Shown here piece by piece: positions 1-11,833 of a stretch of 64,000 nucleotides of DNA. This DNA comes from Trichosporon coremiiforme (Eukaryota > Basidiomycota > Tremellomycetes > Trichosporonales > Trichosporonaceae). Each line of letters opens with the position of its first letter. Positions within the stretch are counted from its first letter, which is position 1. The notes below the pieces were generated by a model, which ran no database searches, had not been told where the DNA came from, and saw only the letters and a program-made list of their open reading frames with translations. Both the position numbers and the translations under genes were made by a program. Location: the NCBI GenBank assembly GCA_039545355.1, contig BCJJ01000012.1, positions 637,067 to 701,066 of the forward strand, given 5' to 3'.

Positions 1-827
1 CAGCCATCGCGCGTCTCTTCGGGGAGAGCTACAATCTCATCCTGATGTCTCGTTCTCTGCCAGGATCCCTCCCCTCCCTGAAGCTGGACAATGTGCCGCA
101 GGACGCAATCCTCCCCGTCACTTATGACGGCACGCCCGAATGCTACAAAAAGGCTGTCGCTGAGGCTGCGTCCAAGTGGCCCGGGAGCGAGTTGAAGGTT
201 GGCATCTGTAATAATGGCGGGCCGTGGATTCCGGGCCCGTTCCTTGAGAAGACGAGCGAGGAGTTTGAGAGTGAGTTTCAATGCTTTGAGTGTCCCCCCT
301 CCTTGCTGTGAATGATCTGTGTGAATGAGGAGAGGAGTGTGGAGGAGAGAATGAGGAGGGAAGGTTGGAGGGGAAGCTCGCGCACCTCGCGCACCTTGCG
401 TCGCTCGACGCTCGCTCAGCGCTGACACGCAGCAACGTACGAATTCGCCCGCCAAGGCTTCGACTTCTCCCAAGCCGTGATCCCGGCCATGCTGAAGGCC
501 GGCGGCGGCACGCTCATTTTCACGGGCAGCACCTCCGCCTTGCGCGGCAGCAAGGGGTTCGCGGCCATGTCCCCCGGTGCCTTCTCGCGCCGCAGTCTTT
601 CGCAGTGCCTCGCGCGCGAGTTCCAGCCCCAGGGCATCCATGTCGCCCACGTTGTTGTTGATGGGCAGATCAACACGGAGAGGGTCGAGAAGATGATGGG
701 TAAAGTTGGGCCGGGAGAGAGGCTCGACCCCAACGATATTGCGGCTACGTACATGGATCTCGTTAGGCAGAGGCCCGGTGCTTGGAGCCAGGAGATTGAC
801 ATTCGCCCGGCCAAGGAGAAGTTCTAG
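1..827 (+). CDS. Short-chain dehydrogenase/reductase, 5' end outside the window
   Basis: Two exons are visible, 1-270 and 433-827, joined by an intron with GTGAGT donor and a GCTGACACGCAG end. The frame is open from the first base, so the start lies upstream of the window. The protein reads like the C-terminal two thirds of an SDR: a nucleotide-fold helix with LMSRS, the CNNGGPW stretch where these enzymes have NNAG, then GTLIFTGSTSALRGSKGF and a C-terminal HVVVDG. The Tyr-x3-Lys pair expected after the GSTSA strand is not present; the helix reads SPGAFSRRSLSQ instead. That resembles the atypical SDR subgroup with 'GKFALRALAQ' at this point. The substrate cannot be told. It is convergent with the PhzF-like gene, whose stop lies about 100 bases away. 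Confidence 0.85.
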
Positions 828-930
828 GCTGAGTACTGAACTCGGCGGGATAGTCGAGGTGGAAGAAGGGATAAGAAGTACACGGATTATGCATTATATG
901 CCCCGATGAAGGAGAATGGAGAGACGGGAA

Positions 931-1944
931 TTACGGCGAGTTCAGCTTGCCCTCGGCCCACTGGTAGACCCGGCCTACGACCTGGGCCCGCCCATCGACG
1001 AGCTGGCACTTCATCGCCCCTCCGCGCGAGGAGACCTGGTGCGCATCCAGCGTCGTGCCCTGAGCGTCGGCGGTTGCGTTCTGGACGCCAGTGACGGCCG
1101 TGATGCGCGGCGCTCCGGGACCGGCGATGTAGTACTGTGTCAAGAGGGCGTGGGCGGATCCGGTCTGGAGTCAGCTTGGGATGAGGTTCGACTAGCTTGT
1201 TGCGCCTGTACTCACAACGGGGTCCTCCGGAATACCAACTGCGGGAACGAACACGCGCGAGTTGATGCGTACGCCTCCCTCACCCTGCCCAATAACCTGC
1301 GTCAGGACGCCGTGATGCTTCAGCTCCGGGAGCAGCTTCGAAGTGTCGACCTTGAGGTTCTTCAGGTTGACATCAGGAGTGAGCTCGGCAATAACGCCCT
1401 CGCCGTGCTCAATCGAGGCGAACTGGACAAACTTGTCCGGCGTCAGGCCCGTTGCGCGGGAGATGACGGGGCCAAAAACGGCCGCAGCATCAGCAGAGGG
1501 TTGCGGCACCTCCGAGATAGGGAGGGAGAGACCGACATCGATGGCATCGTTCTCCAGTCCGTTCAGCGTTGCCACGATCGTGCCACGCTTCTGCGTCTTG
1601 AAGCTGAGAGCCTTGAGGGAGGGATAGAGCGGGAACAGCACGCCCGCAGTGGCCAGCGAGGCGTGGCCGCATAAAGGAGATTCCTGTCGTTAGCTGTCGC
1701 GAACACCAGAGCAGCGTACCAGGCCAGCAGGGGTGAACCACCGCATCGAGTACTGCCCCGCGGCGGCGTCGATCTCCTCACAGAAGGCGGTCATGGGGAG
1801 GGCAAAGTCCTTGGCGACGTTGGACATCCATGCCTCGTTGGAAGCACGAGCGTCGCCGGAGGGGAGGAGAACGATAGCCGCCTGGTTGCCGCCATGGGGA
1901 GTCGAGGCGAAGGCGTTGGCGAGGTAGAGCTGCAAGGGAGCCAT
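931..1944 (-). CDS. PhzF-family (phenazine biosynthesis-like) protein
   Basis: Three exons on the minus strand: 1720-1944, 1216-1683 and 931-1164, giving 308 residues. The first intron is only 36 nt; both introns end in a branch site plus CAG. The protein starts MAPLQLYLANAFAS and has the family landmarks: an early HGGNQAAIVLL segment, RWFTPAG followed by CGHASLAT, and EDPVTGSAHALL, which is completed only after removing the second intron. Length fits a diaminopimelate-epimerase-fold PhzF isomerase. Family members act on small metabolites but the substrate of the fungal branch is not established. The start was chosen at 1944 because translation matches the family from there; a longer open frame upstream looks like leader sequence. 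Confidence 0.9.
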
Positions 1945-2569
1945 GTTAGTGACGGTTACGGGAATGAGAGGGAAGACAGATGCAAGATAAGAAGGGATCG
2001 TTCGAGTCAACCTATGTCTAGCAGACCGAGATCTCGCTGATTCATGTCGGAATGGTGCGAGCGAGTCGACAAGCACCCCCTTAGCCTTCGCTGATCGCCG
2101 GTGAGTGACTCAATAATGACGCGCACCAGGGCACATATCGCGCACGCCTGGCACCTCGAACAGCGGAAAGGCACGCCGGCAGGCGAGTCTCATAGCGCGG
2201 GAGCAAATTACATGAGCCGACCCACATGAGCGCGTTTTAGTCCCGCGCCTAAATTACCGCTCCTGGTGGACCATCGGGGCTCAGGGCCGACCCCGTGACT
2301 CGCCACCGTTGGACCGCACACGCTACATCCGTGTCCTTCCCCGCAAACAACACAACTCATCTCCCACTCGATCATCCACAACCCCTCATCACCGTCTTTC
2401 ACCCTCTCGGCCCTCTTTTCTCCGTTGTAAAATCACCACGACGCGACGGCCGACGCACAGACGCGAGAACACGGCCCAAATATACCGACAGTAATCCGCT
2501 AGACGCGCCCGGTCATCTTGCACGAGCTGCTCGCGAACGCTCGCTGCGCGAGTGCCGGCACTCATCACC
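1945..2569. promoter_or_regulatory. Divergent promoter region, PhzF-like gene / ADA3
   Basis: This 625-base stretch separates two divergently transcribed genes and must hold both promoters and leaders. It is mixed in composition, with C/A-rich tracts around 2340-2410 just before the ADA3 leader. No RNA gene, repeat or convincing small ORF was seen. Confidence 0.5.
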
Positions 2570-4371
2570 ATGGCGCCCCGCGCGCCGACACTATTATCGC
2601 TCATCTCCTCGACGTCATACCCGCCATTACCGACCGTCGAGGAGCTGGAGCAGCTGCGCAATGCACTCGAGGCGCAAGCCGCTAGCGTCGCGGTGCGTTC
2701 CGCTGCCGAGGACAATCGTAAGAAGGACAAGAAGAGGAAGGACCGCGAGGCCACCGACGACCGCGAGCGTGCTGCACTCGCCGCGAATGAGCGCTCTGGA
2801 CTGGCGCTCGATGCTGTGGAGCGAAGAAGAATGGGCAACGACGACGTGAAGGTGAAGCGGGAACGAGGTGGGTTCGCAGAAGGGGAGACCGAACGCTGAT
2901 AACAGAATCGCCCGCGCCCTCTAACGCGTCTTCTGCGTCGTTCAGGCCGCATGGCAACCAGACGACGTACGGGAACGGACACAAGAAGAAGAAGGTCAAG
3001 CGCGTGCTCGACTCGGAGGACGAGGGAACGCGTGAGTTGTCCTACGCTGATCGGCCAACTAACCGCAGCACACGCTACTCCGCCAGCACACGGCCAGTCG
3101 ACGTCCGGTCTGAAGCTGAAGTTGCCGAACGGGTCGAACAACAAGTCGCGGCCATCAATCGACCCGAGCCCGACACCGTCGAGCTCGACACTGAGCGCGG
3201 GACAGGGTGGAGGGAATATTGACTGGAACCTGCCGCCGCCGCCCCAACGTGCGCTCGTCCCACCGCGACCCGGCGTGCAGAAGCCGCTGAAGCCCGGACC
3301 GAAGCGACAGGCAGACGTCGATGAGGACTTCAGTGACAAGAAGGCGCCGTCCCAGATCGCCGTGCAGACGTTCTGGCAGAACGTTGAGCCTTACATCCGC
3401 GACGTCCGCGAGGACGACCTAGCCATGCTCAACTTCAAGGCGGACACGCCCGAGTCATATGTCATTCCGCCGCGCGGTCGGCACTACACCGAGGTCTGGG
3501 ATGAGGAGGACGGCAACCCGCCGGGTACGACGCCACGTGTCCCTGTGCCAGCCATGCGCCAACCAACGACAAACCAGCCGGTTGTGCACTGCGTCCCGAC
3601 GGATCTGCGAGATCCGAACCTCGCGGAGGAGAGCCGAGGACTGGGTCCTATGACGGAGCGTGTTGTCGCAGCTGTTGTCGCCGGAAACGACCTCGCTGAG
3701 GCCGCCAAGCAAGAGGCGTCCGGCAAGCCTGAGCCCTTCGAGGAGAACCCCCAGGCGCCTCGTGTAGACGTCGTGGACCTCGAGGACAAGGTCAAGAAGG
3801 AGCTCAGGAGTACGATGCTTCTTGGCGAGCACGAGGAGGTAAGCTTAGGCAACGTTCTCCCAGCTGACATCAGTTTGACGCTGCGAACCGCGATGACGAC
3901 GAGATCACGTCTGCGCTCAGGCAGTGCCAGCGCCTGCTTCTGCAACAGACGGCTATCAACGACGAGCGCAAGGCGCGTCTAGCGCGGATAGCCAAGGACC
4001 GCCTCGCGTACGGCGAGTACCAGAACGTGCTCGACGAGATTGAAAAGTCGATCGAGGCTGCTTGGGCGAAGCGCACGAAGAAGCACGGCTCTGGCGGCAA
4101 GCAGGTGCTACAGGGCGGTGTCATCTCGGGCGCAGGACGGCCACCGGTTCCCGAGTCGTTCAAGCAGAAGCTCAGCGTACGCGACCGGTGGATTAAGCAG
4201 GTCGGCAAGACGATGCTGGACCGGCCCGAAGGCGAGGTCATTGGCACCCCCATGAAAAGCATTTTCGAGGGGATCGGGGAGGGAAGCGAGGAGAAGGACG
4301 AAAAGGCGGTCGACGAGGCTATGGAGGTGGACGAGGCCGAGGCGGACGAGGTTGAGGGCACGGCCGTGTAA
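2570..4371 (+). CDS. ADA3: Ada3/Ngg1, SAGA transcriptional adaptor subunit
   Basis: Four exons (2570-2867, 2906-3031, 3069-3838, 3874-4371) give 563 residues. Introns are 35-38 nt. The start codon at 2570 is in good context (ATCACCATGG). The N-terminus is a helical region (PTVEELEQLRNALE) followed by charged, basic low-complexity sequence with KKKKVKR. A central block around NIDWNLPPPP and IAVQTFWQNVEPYIRDV precedes the acidic middle. The C-terminal part, DDEITSALRQCQRLLLQQ through YGEYQNVLDEIEKSIEAAWAKR, matches the Ada3 C-terminal domain that joins the histone acetyltransferase module of SAGA. The last 40 residues are very acidic. The first intron was fixed by frame: only an acceptor at 2905 keeps the following exon open. 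Confidence 0.9.
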
Positions 4372-4881
4372 CGACCAACACACGAGATCTGTAGGAGGGT
4401 TTACAAGACAACCTGACATATTGTACACGGCCGAGCGCGTTAGATTGGGCGTCACGTGACGGTCGTCGTTATAGTAGGAAGCTGAGATACATAGACGAAT
4501 GTAACACTAGTTGTTGGCCACTCATGTTGCTTGAGTCAGGTGAGCGGAGTGTGGGGTCCGACTGCAGAAATGCATCAAGACAAGAATACTAGGTCGGCAT
4601 CTGGATTCAGGAATGTCTACGTTGGTTTTGTTATCATGGCCGTGGGGAGGGGAGAAGGCGATTGGCGGAAGCCAGGTACCGGCGGCATGTTCGTCATCGG
4701 TTGGGGGCGGGTCCACCTGGACAGGCTGGGCGGTCTCTTGGCTTGGGTCAGTGGGATTCATGGGATTCCCTCATTCCCTCCCAGGGCCCTCTCCAAAATC
4801 CAGCGATTCATACAGTCCTCTGCCTCTTTCTTGACTCCTCTCACTTTTCCTTCATCTTCCAACACAGACTATAACTACACC
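4372..4881 (+). promoter_or_regulatory. Promoter and leader of PFK1
   Basis: This 510-base intergenic region ends in a pyrimidine-rich tract (about 4780-4860) directly before the phosphofructokinase start, a pattern common upstream of strongly expressed fungal genes. An open frame covers much of it but its translation is not protein-like. Confidence 0.5.
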
Positions 4882-7800
4882 ATGTCCGTCTCGTCGGGAG
4901 AGGATACAGCCCCCGCCAACTCGAGCCCCAGCACACCCGAGATGCGGCTAACCGTCCCAAACCCCGTTCGCAAGACGAAGCGCCGCATCGCTGTCCTCAC
5001 CTCTGGAGGCGACAGCGCCGGCATGAACGCCGCTGGTAAGTCAACACTTCTTGCCCAACAGACATCCAACGCACTGTTGGGCTCTCCGGCTGCCTGGTGT
5101 GCCGGTGATATCGAGCTCGGGTCCCGCCGGCTCCCTGTTGCCGTGGTGTATTGTGCTGATGTCCAGTCCGTGCGGTTGTTCGCCAAAGCATTGCCCGGTA
5201 AGTTTGACCTCGATCGAGCACGTTTGTTCGTTTTACTGACAAGCAGCGGCTGCCAGGCGTACATCATCCGTGAAGGCTGGGAGGGCCTTGTGCGCGGCAA
5301 TACTGACGACCCGACCCCGGCCGCTTCCGTCCGACCTTCGGCGGCCGCCTCGCCTGCCTTCGGTGCCGTCCCGCCCCCGCCCCATCTCATCACGCCGGAG
5401 AACTTCCAACTCGACTCGAGCAAGTCCGACGCCCACGACAGCGACGAGGCGCACGGCGTCAACTATGCCGACCCGACGAGCATTGCCGACCTGACGGCGT
5501 CTCCGCTGCGATTCGGCTACGGCGGTCTCCTCCGCGATGGTGCCGGCGAGTTCGACGAGGACGAGTTCCAGGGCGCCGTCAATGACCCGAACACGACTGG
5601 CAAGACGCTCCGTGGCAAGTACATTGTGCGCGTCGGATGGGACGATGTCCGTGGATGGCTCGGCGATGGCGGCACCGTCATTGGAAGTTCGCGATGCCCC
5701 TCATGTAAGTTGCGCCCATTTGGCCGGTGGCTGACCGCCAAGTCCGTACCCGTGAAGGCCGCCTGAAGGCTGCGCGCAACCTGATCCGCTACGACATTGA
5801 CTCGCTCGCCGTGTGCGGCGGTGACGGATCGCTGACCGGCGCCGACACGCTCCGCGCCGAGTGGCCGTCGCTGCTCCAGGAGCTCTACGACAATGATGTC
5901 ATCACGGAGCAGCAGTACGAGGACCACCGGTACCTCAACATTGTCGGTCTCGTGGGATCCATCGAGTGAGCTACGGAACAGAAGCCTGAGCTAACAAAAG
6001 TAACGACATGTCGATGACCGACCTGACCATCGGTGCGGTGACGGCGCTGCACCGTATCTGTGAGGCGATTGACTCGATCTCGTCGACTGCGTCGTCGCAC
6101 TCGCGTGCTTTCGTCATCGAGGTCATGGGCCGACACTGTGGCTGGCTCGCGCTCATGGCCGGTGTCGCGACCGGCGCCGACGTCGTGTTCATCCCCGAGA
6201 ACCCGCCGCCCTCGGATGACTGGCAGTCGGACATGTGCAAGGTGCTCGACCAGCACCGCAAGGTCGGCAAGCGCAAGTCGATCGTCATTGTCGCCGAGGG
6301 AGCGATCGACAAGAACCTCAACCCCATCAAGGCCGACTACGTCAAGGACCTGCTGACCGACCGCCTCGGTCTGGACACGCGCGTCACGACGCTCGGCCAC
6401 ACGCAGCGCGGCGGTGCCCCCGCGGCTATGGACCGTATCCTTCCGACGCTGCAGGGTGTGCGCGCGGTGCAGACGCTGCTTGAGGCGACGCCGTCGACGC
6501 CCTCGTACATGATCGGCATTGCCGAGAACAAGATCACGCAGGTGCCGCTCCTCGAGGCCGTCGCGCGCACCAAGGAGGTCGCGGACGCGATCGAAAACAA
6601 GGACTTCCCGCTGGCCATGTCGTACCGCGACTCCGAGTTCCGCGACATGCTCGACGCGTTCCGTGTTAGCAGCTCGCTCGCCGAGTCGAACAAGGTCGAG
6701 GAGGACCAGCGTCTCCGCATCGGTATTATCCAGTGAGCTTGCCATTCGGTTGCCGTACCTAACATTCAGTGTCGGTGCCCCCGCCGGAGGCATGTATGCG
6801 GCCACGCGCCAGGCGGTGCGCTTCTGCTACAACCGCGGTCACACGCCCTTGGCGATCTACAACGGCTTCGACGGCCTGCTCGAGGACAATGTGGCTGAGC
6901 TTTCGTGGCTCCGCGTCGACAACTGGACGACGCGCGGCGGCTCCGAGCTCGGTACGAACCGCTCCCTCCCCTCTACCGACATGGGGCAGGTCGCGGCGGC
7001 CTTGCAGCGTCACAAGATCGACGCCCTGCTCCTGATCGGAGGCTTTGAGGCGTTCCACTCCGTCCTCCTCCTCGAGAAGGCGCGCAAGGACTACCCCTCG
7101 CTGCACATTCCCATGATCCAGATCCCCGCCACGATCTCAAACAACGTCCCCCTCACCGATTTCTCGCTCGGCAGCGACACGTCCCTGAATGCGCTTGTCC
7201 AGGCCAGCGACGCTATCAAGCAGTCCGCGTCGGCTAGCCGCGACCGTGTCTTCGTCGTTGAGACGCAGGGCGGTATGAGCGGATACATTGCTGTTCTTGG
7301 CGCGCTCGCCGTCGGTGCCGTCCTCGTCTACACGCCCGAGGAGGGAATCTCGCTGCAGCGCCTGCTCGACGACGTCGAGTTCCTCAAGGAGCGCTACCGT
7401 CTCGACGAGTTTGGCAAGTCCGAGGGTCGTCTCGTCATCAAGTGAGTAGCTGCCTCATCGACGATGATGATTAGCTGACACCACAGGTCCGAGAAGTCGT
7501 CTAACGTCTACACAACCGACGTCATTACGAAGATCTACAAAGAAGAGGGCTCCGAGCTGTTCGACGCGCGCAGCGCCTCGCTCGGCCACACACTGCAGGG
7601 CGGTGTGCCCTCGCCCATCGACCGAACTCGTGCCGCTCGTCTGTCGCTGCTCGCCATGCAGTTCCTGGAAAAGCACGGGCAGCCGAACGCGCAAGCCTAC
7701 CACCCGCGGAAGCACGCCAAGGCCGAGCCCAAGACAGAGACGGCGGCCATGATTGCGATCCGTGGCTCCAAGATCGTCTACGCCCCCATGGACGAGGTGC

Positions 7801-8000
7801 TGAAGCACACGGACATGCAGAAGCGGCGCGGGGACAACACGTGGTGGTCTGGTCTGAAGGAGCTCGTCGAGGTGCTCGGCGGACGCGCGGGCGTCATGGT
7901 CCACCTCGACAAGGAGTGGACGAAGAGGGTTGCCGAGCGCCTCGAGGCGAGGGAGAAGGCGAAGGTGGACAAGAATCTGGGTATTCAGCAGGCTAACTAA
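4882..8000 (+). CDS. PFK1: 6-phosphofructokinase, eukaryotic double-domain form
   Basis: Seven exons (4882-5035, 5167-5197, 5247-5704, 5743-5965, 6001-6732, 6770-7441, 7487-8000) give 927 residues, the usual size of the duplicated fungal enzyme. The second exon has only 31 nt. It phosphorylates fructose 6-phosphate with ATP in glycolysis. The N-half shows [28 protein letters not shown], the catalytic GSIDNDMSMTD and [10 protein letters not shown]; the C-half begins at [15 protein letters not shown] and has the regulatory-half signatures TISNNVP and [12 protein letters not shown] linker of about 80 residues rich in Pro, Ala and Asp lies near residues 80-160. All introns end in branch sites such as GCTGAC or GCTAAC. 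It is convergent with the downstream polyol dehydrogenase. Confidence 0.95.
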
Positions 8001-8543
8001 GTAGCTTAGGAGAAGGAACTCGTTCAGGAAGATTCTCATGTGAAGGTGTGCCCGGTGTGGGAGGTGGGTTGAGCGCGAGCCCGAGCGGTGCGAGCAAGGC
8101 GAACAAGCCCTGCAAGCTCGCAAAGCCGGCTCGCGTCGAGCAGCCTCCGACACCGGCACAGACACCGGAATGAAGAGCGTAGTCAAGGCGGAGAAGATAG
8201 TCAAGCCGCAGCTAGAGAAAGCGCAAGTGCAACGTGAAGTGCAAGCACACAAAGTGCAAGTAGAATGTAACAATCGTCCCAACCATCCCACTCGTCCCCG
8301 TACACAAGTCCGTACATCAGTCCCGCAATTCGTGCAATCGGCCCATGTCCTGCCGCAAGTCAACATTCTGCCCGCCACGCCCGTGGCGCTACGGAACATG
8401 TCCCAACTGCAACGTCGCAAATCTACCCCGTACTAACCGCGCGCTCAGTTGCAGCCTGCGTATAATCCGGTAAAAATATGCATAGTCCTCATGGTTAAGT
8501 CTCCTCTATCCTGTGCCTATGAGTGCGTCCTCGCTCGCTACGC
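8001..8543. other. Intergenic region between convergent genes
   Basis: This 543-base stretch holds the 3' ends of PFK1 and the polyol dehydrogenase. It contains a short Lys/Gln-rich open frame (8170-8436) built on imperfect repeats of 'AAGTGCAA'; nothing supports translation. No terminator hairpin or RNA gene was recognised. Confidence 0.4.
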
Positions 8544-9798
8544 TCACTCGGGCACGCTCCCGACCATAGCCTTGATAACGTAGTTACCCTCCTCGTCCCG
8601 TCCCCTCTTAAGCGCCTCGAACGCCTTACCCGCCTCCTCGAGCGAATACCTTTGCGTGATCATCTTGCCGACGTCTCCCAACTTGCCACTGCCCAACAGC
8701 GCCAAAGCCTCCGGATACGTGTTGGCGTACCTGAACACGCCGACGAGGTCCACCTCCCGAATGAGGGACAGGCCAACGGGAAGCAGCAGTTCCTGCGTGC
8801 CCATACCGACGAAGACGGCCTTTCCGCCAGTGATGGACGCGAGGGGCGCGAGCTGCATGCACGTCTCGACGCCGGTACATTCGATAACGGCGTCGAAGCC
8901 GTCCTCCAATCCACTGGCTTTGATCACGTCGCTGTCCCGCATCGTGGCCCAGTTGGCCTTGGCGAGTTCGAGACTGTCCTTACCACTGACGCGGGGACCC
9001 TTGGGCAGAGTGTACGTTCCCGTGACCCAGCCGCGCTCCTCGGCGAAGGCGAGTTTCGAGGACTCAATGTCCGTCGCAACCACCTCAGAGGCACCGTAGG
9101 CCGTCGCGACGGCACACGCCAAGAGGCCCACGGCCCCCGCTCCAATGACCAGAATGCGCATCCCGCCCTCCAGTTTGGCCCTGTGCCAGGCATGCAATAC
9201 CACAGCCAACGGCTCAGCAAGCGCAGCGAGTTCCAGATCCATGCCCTCTGGCAATTTATGGAGCAACGAGAGCGGATGGTGCATGTACTCGACGAGCGTG
9301 CCGTCGAGATGCGGGTGGGTCTTTGCGCTGCTCTTGAACCGAAGGCTGGGGCAGAGGTTGTACCTGCCTTTGGTGCATGTGGGACAGGTGCGGCATGGCA
9401 GCCCGACCTCGGGCGCGACGCGGTCGCCGATCTGGAGGGAACAGTTGGGGGGGAGAGGGGAGGGGAGGGAGGTGATTATGCCACAGCTCTCGTGCCCCAG
9501 CACCAAGGGGTGACGGAGGACGAAGGAGCCGTTCGCACCATGCGTGTAGTAGTGCACTGATGTCAGCCACTGTGTCTTCTCCGCACTCCTTGCTCTGAGA
9601 AGGCCATGTACTCACGGTCACTCCCGCAGAGGCCTGTGGGACCCATTTTGATCGTAGCGCAGCCCTCTGGGGGCGGTTCGACTGCTCGCTCCTCCTATCC
9701 CGTCAGCTACACTCCACTAGCCAACTCACAATTCTGAGGTCGAGAGCGCCATGGCACACGGCCGCCTTCTGCGTCTTGGGCGTTTGGGCTTGGGTCAT
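8544..9798 (-). CDS. Zinc-dependent polyol dehydrogenase (xylitol/sorbitol type)
   Basis: Minus-strand exons 9730-9798, 9616-9694 and 8544-9556 give 386 residues. The medium-chain dehydrogenase signature is complete: the catalytic CGSDLHYY (its Cys is created by the second splice), LGHESCG, the structural-zinc loop CRTCPTCTKGRYNLC, LAEPLAVVLHAWHRA, and the Rossmann motif VIGAGAVGLL. The Asp after the second beta strand (VVATDIESSKL) suggests NAD rather than NADP. The family oxidises xylitol, sorbitol or L-arabinitol; which of these is used here cannot be decided. The start at 9798 (MTQAQTPKTQ) precedes the first conserved residues by a usual distance. It is divergent from RFC5. Confidence 0.92.
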
Positions 9799-10291
9799 CG
9801 TTCCCTTCTTGTTGCTTTCCGATGTGCTGTAGAGCTGAGCTGTAGTGCTGTAAGACGATGTCAAGTAGAGAGTTTGTCAGATGCAAGATGTACGTATTTG
9901 CGCATGTACGTAGTGGGCAGCTAGGACGGGGGGATGTGAGCACCGCTCCAGGACCGGTAGCCCGGGCCGGGAGCCGGTGGGCGGCACGGCGCCACGGCTC
10001 AGGCCGGCAACGTGCGCTCCCCATCGCTCTTCGATCCTCGAAGCGGTCGAAAAGCGGTCCATTGTTTTGGCGCCCGCAGATGACGCGGATGCAAAAATGC
10101 CATGTCCAGTCAACCATCACCTCCACCAGACCGACGCGCGACGCGTTCTGAGGTCATATTTCGTCGCAAGCCACCACAACAACGACCTTGACCTTGCTGC
10201 TCACTCGCCTCCTTTTCCTAGACAGAGCACAGCTCCCAGCAGACAACGAGACGACTCTTACTCCGAGCGAACATCAGTAGAAGCAAGCATC
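9799..10291. promoter_or_regulatory. Divergent promoter, polyol dehydrogenase / RFC5
   Basis: A 493-base GC-rich region between divergent starts. Apart from the MluI-type box listed separately, no element could be supported. Confidence 0.5.
10141..10146 (+). promoter_or_regulatory. MCB-like element (ACGCGT) upstream of RFC5
   Basis: ACGCGT lies about 146 bases before the RFC5 start, inside a CGACGCGCGACGCGT stretch. In fungi this is the MluI cell-cycle box bound by MBF at G1/S genes, and replication factor C genes are typical targets. A single six-base match in GC-rich DNA is weak evidence. Confidence 0.35.
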
Positions 10292-11833
10292 ATGTCGGCT
10301 CTTTGGGTGGACAAGGTGAGCTACAAAGATCCGCCGGAGCTAATGGCAGTACCGACCCCGCACGCTCAATGACATGGCGTATCACTCGGAGCTGAGCGAG
10401 CGGCTCAAGTCGCTGGTGAGTACTTCGGCGCAGCGTCCAACGTCGCTCGTTCCCTGTCATCAGCTGGCACCGGCTCAGAAGCTAACGACAGGCGTCGTCC
10501 GGTGACTTCCCGCATATCCTGTTCTACGGACCGAGCGGCGCGGGGAAGAAGACAAGGATCATGGCGACGTTGCGCGAACTGTACGGACAGGGAGTCGAGA
10601 AGGTACGTTCCTCTTATTACATGTATTACCTCCACATCACGCGATCATGATTGAGCGCAATATCTTCTGCGCTCACTCGCTTCGCTCGTGAGAGCGCACC
10701 TTTGTGGGACGCTCGCTAACGCTCGCCTGCAGCTCAAGATCGATCAGCGCGTCTTCGTGACCCCGTCAAACAGGAAACTCGACGTCAACGTTGTGCAGAG
10801 CAACTACCACATTGAGCTCACGCCGAGCGACGTCGGCATGTACGACCGTGTCGTCATCCAGGATATTTTGAAGGAGATCGCGCAGACGCAGCAGGTCGAC
10901 CTGAACGCGAAGCAGAAGTTCAAAGGTGAGTGAGAAGAAGGAGCCGGCTTCGGCACAAGTGGCAGCGGCAGCTAACATTCAGTTGTCGTCATCAACGAAG
11001 CCGACGCGCTCTCGCGCGACGCCCAGGCCGCGCTCCGTCGCACGATGGAAAAGTACATGACTAACATGCGCCTGATCATGTGTGCGAACAGCACGTCCAA
11101 GATCATTGCGCCGATCCGCTCACGTTGTCTGCTTGTGCGCGTCGCCGCCCCGACAGACGATGAGGTGAGCTATCCGTACATTATCCAGCTAACGACAGAT
11201 GTCGTCCGTGCTGAACCAGGTCGCTAAGAAGGAACGGTTCACGCTCCCGCCGTCCGCGTCGGACGCTATCATCGAGGCCGCGGACGGCAACTTGCGCAAG
11301 GCGCTGCTCGTGATGGAGGCGATGCGCATGCAGAACCCGGACCTGAACGGGGACGTCGACGTCGCCAAGCCGGACTGGGAGGTGTACTGCGCCAAAATCG
11401 CAGAAAGCATCATGCAGGAGCAGAGCCCGCAGCGTCTCCTCGACATCCGCGGCAAGATCTACGAGCTGCTCTCGCACTGCATCCCGCCGGCGGTCGTGCT
11501 GAAGGTGAGTCCAAGGTTCCTCGTTGTCTCTCAGTCACGAGCTTTTATGTCCTTGCGAACTCTAGCTGACCCCAGACCATCGCCGACGGACTCGTCGCCC
11601 GCGTCGACGACCCGCTCAAGCCCGTCGTCGTGCACTGGGCCGCGCACTACGTGAGCTCATCTCTTGGGGCAGTAGCTGACAGCAGGAACTCCGCATGCGT
11701 CAGGGCTCGAAGAAGATCTTCCACATCGAGGCGTTCATCGCCAAGATCATGAAGGTCGTGAAGGAGGCGCACTTGTGAGTTAAGCCAGGTTTGAGGCAGA
11801 ACTGACGAGCGCAGCATGGGTGTGGACTTCTAG
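10292..11833 (+). CDS. RFC5: Replication factor C subunit 5 (human RFC3 type)
   Basis: Nine exons: 10292-10315, 10350-10415, 10492-10602, 10733-10925, 10983-11164, 11199-11504, 11576-11650, 11686-11774 and 11815-11833, giving 354 residues, the family length. RFC5 is one of the small subunits of the clamp loader that places PCNA on primed DNA. Diagnostic features are the altered Walker A ([12 protein letters not shown]), the Asn-Glu-Ala-Asp in place of a DEAD box ([25 protein letters not shown]) and the SRC motif (RSRCLLVRV); Lys-Lys after the P-loop and NEAD are typical of this subunit. The last exon is only 19 nt and codes for part of FMGVDF. Eight introns in 1.5 kb show how intron-rich this genome is. 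Confidence 0.95.

Noticed and set aside
8170..8436. 88-codon ORF between PFK1 and the polyol dehydrogenase
   Set aside because: Built from imperfect AAGTGCAA repeats in a 3' intergenic region; no supporting signal.
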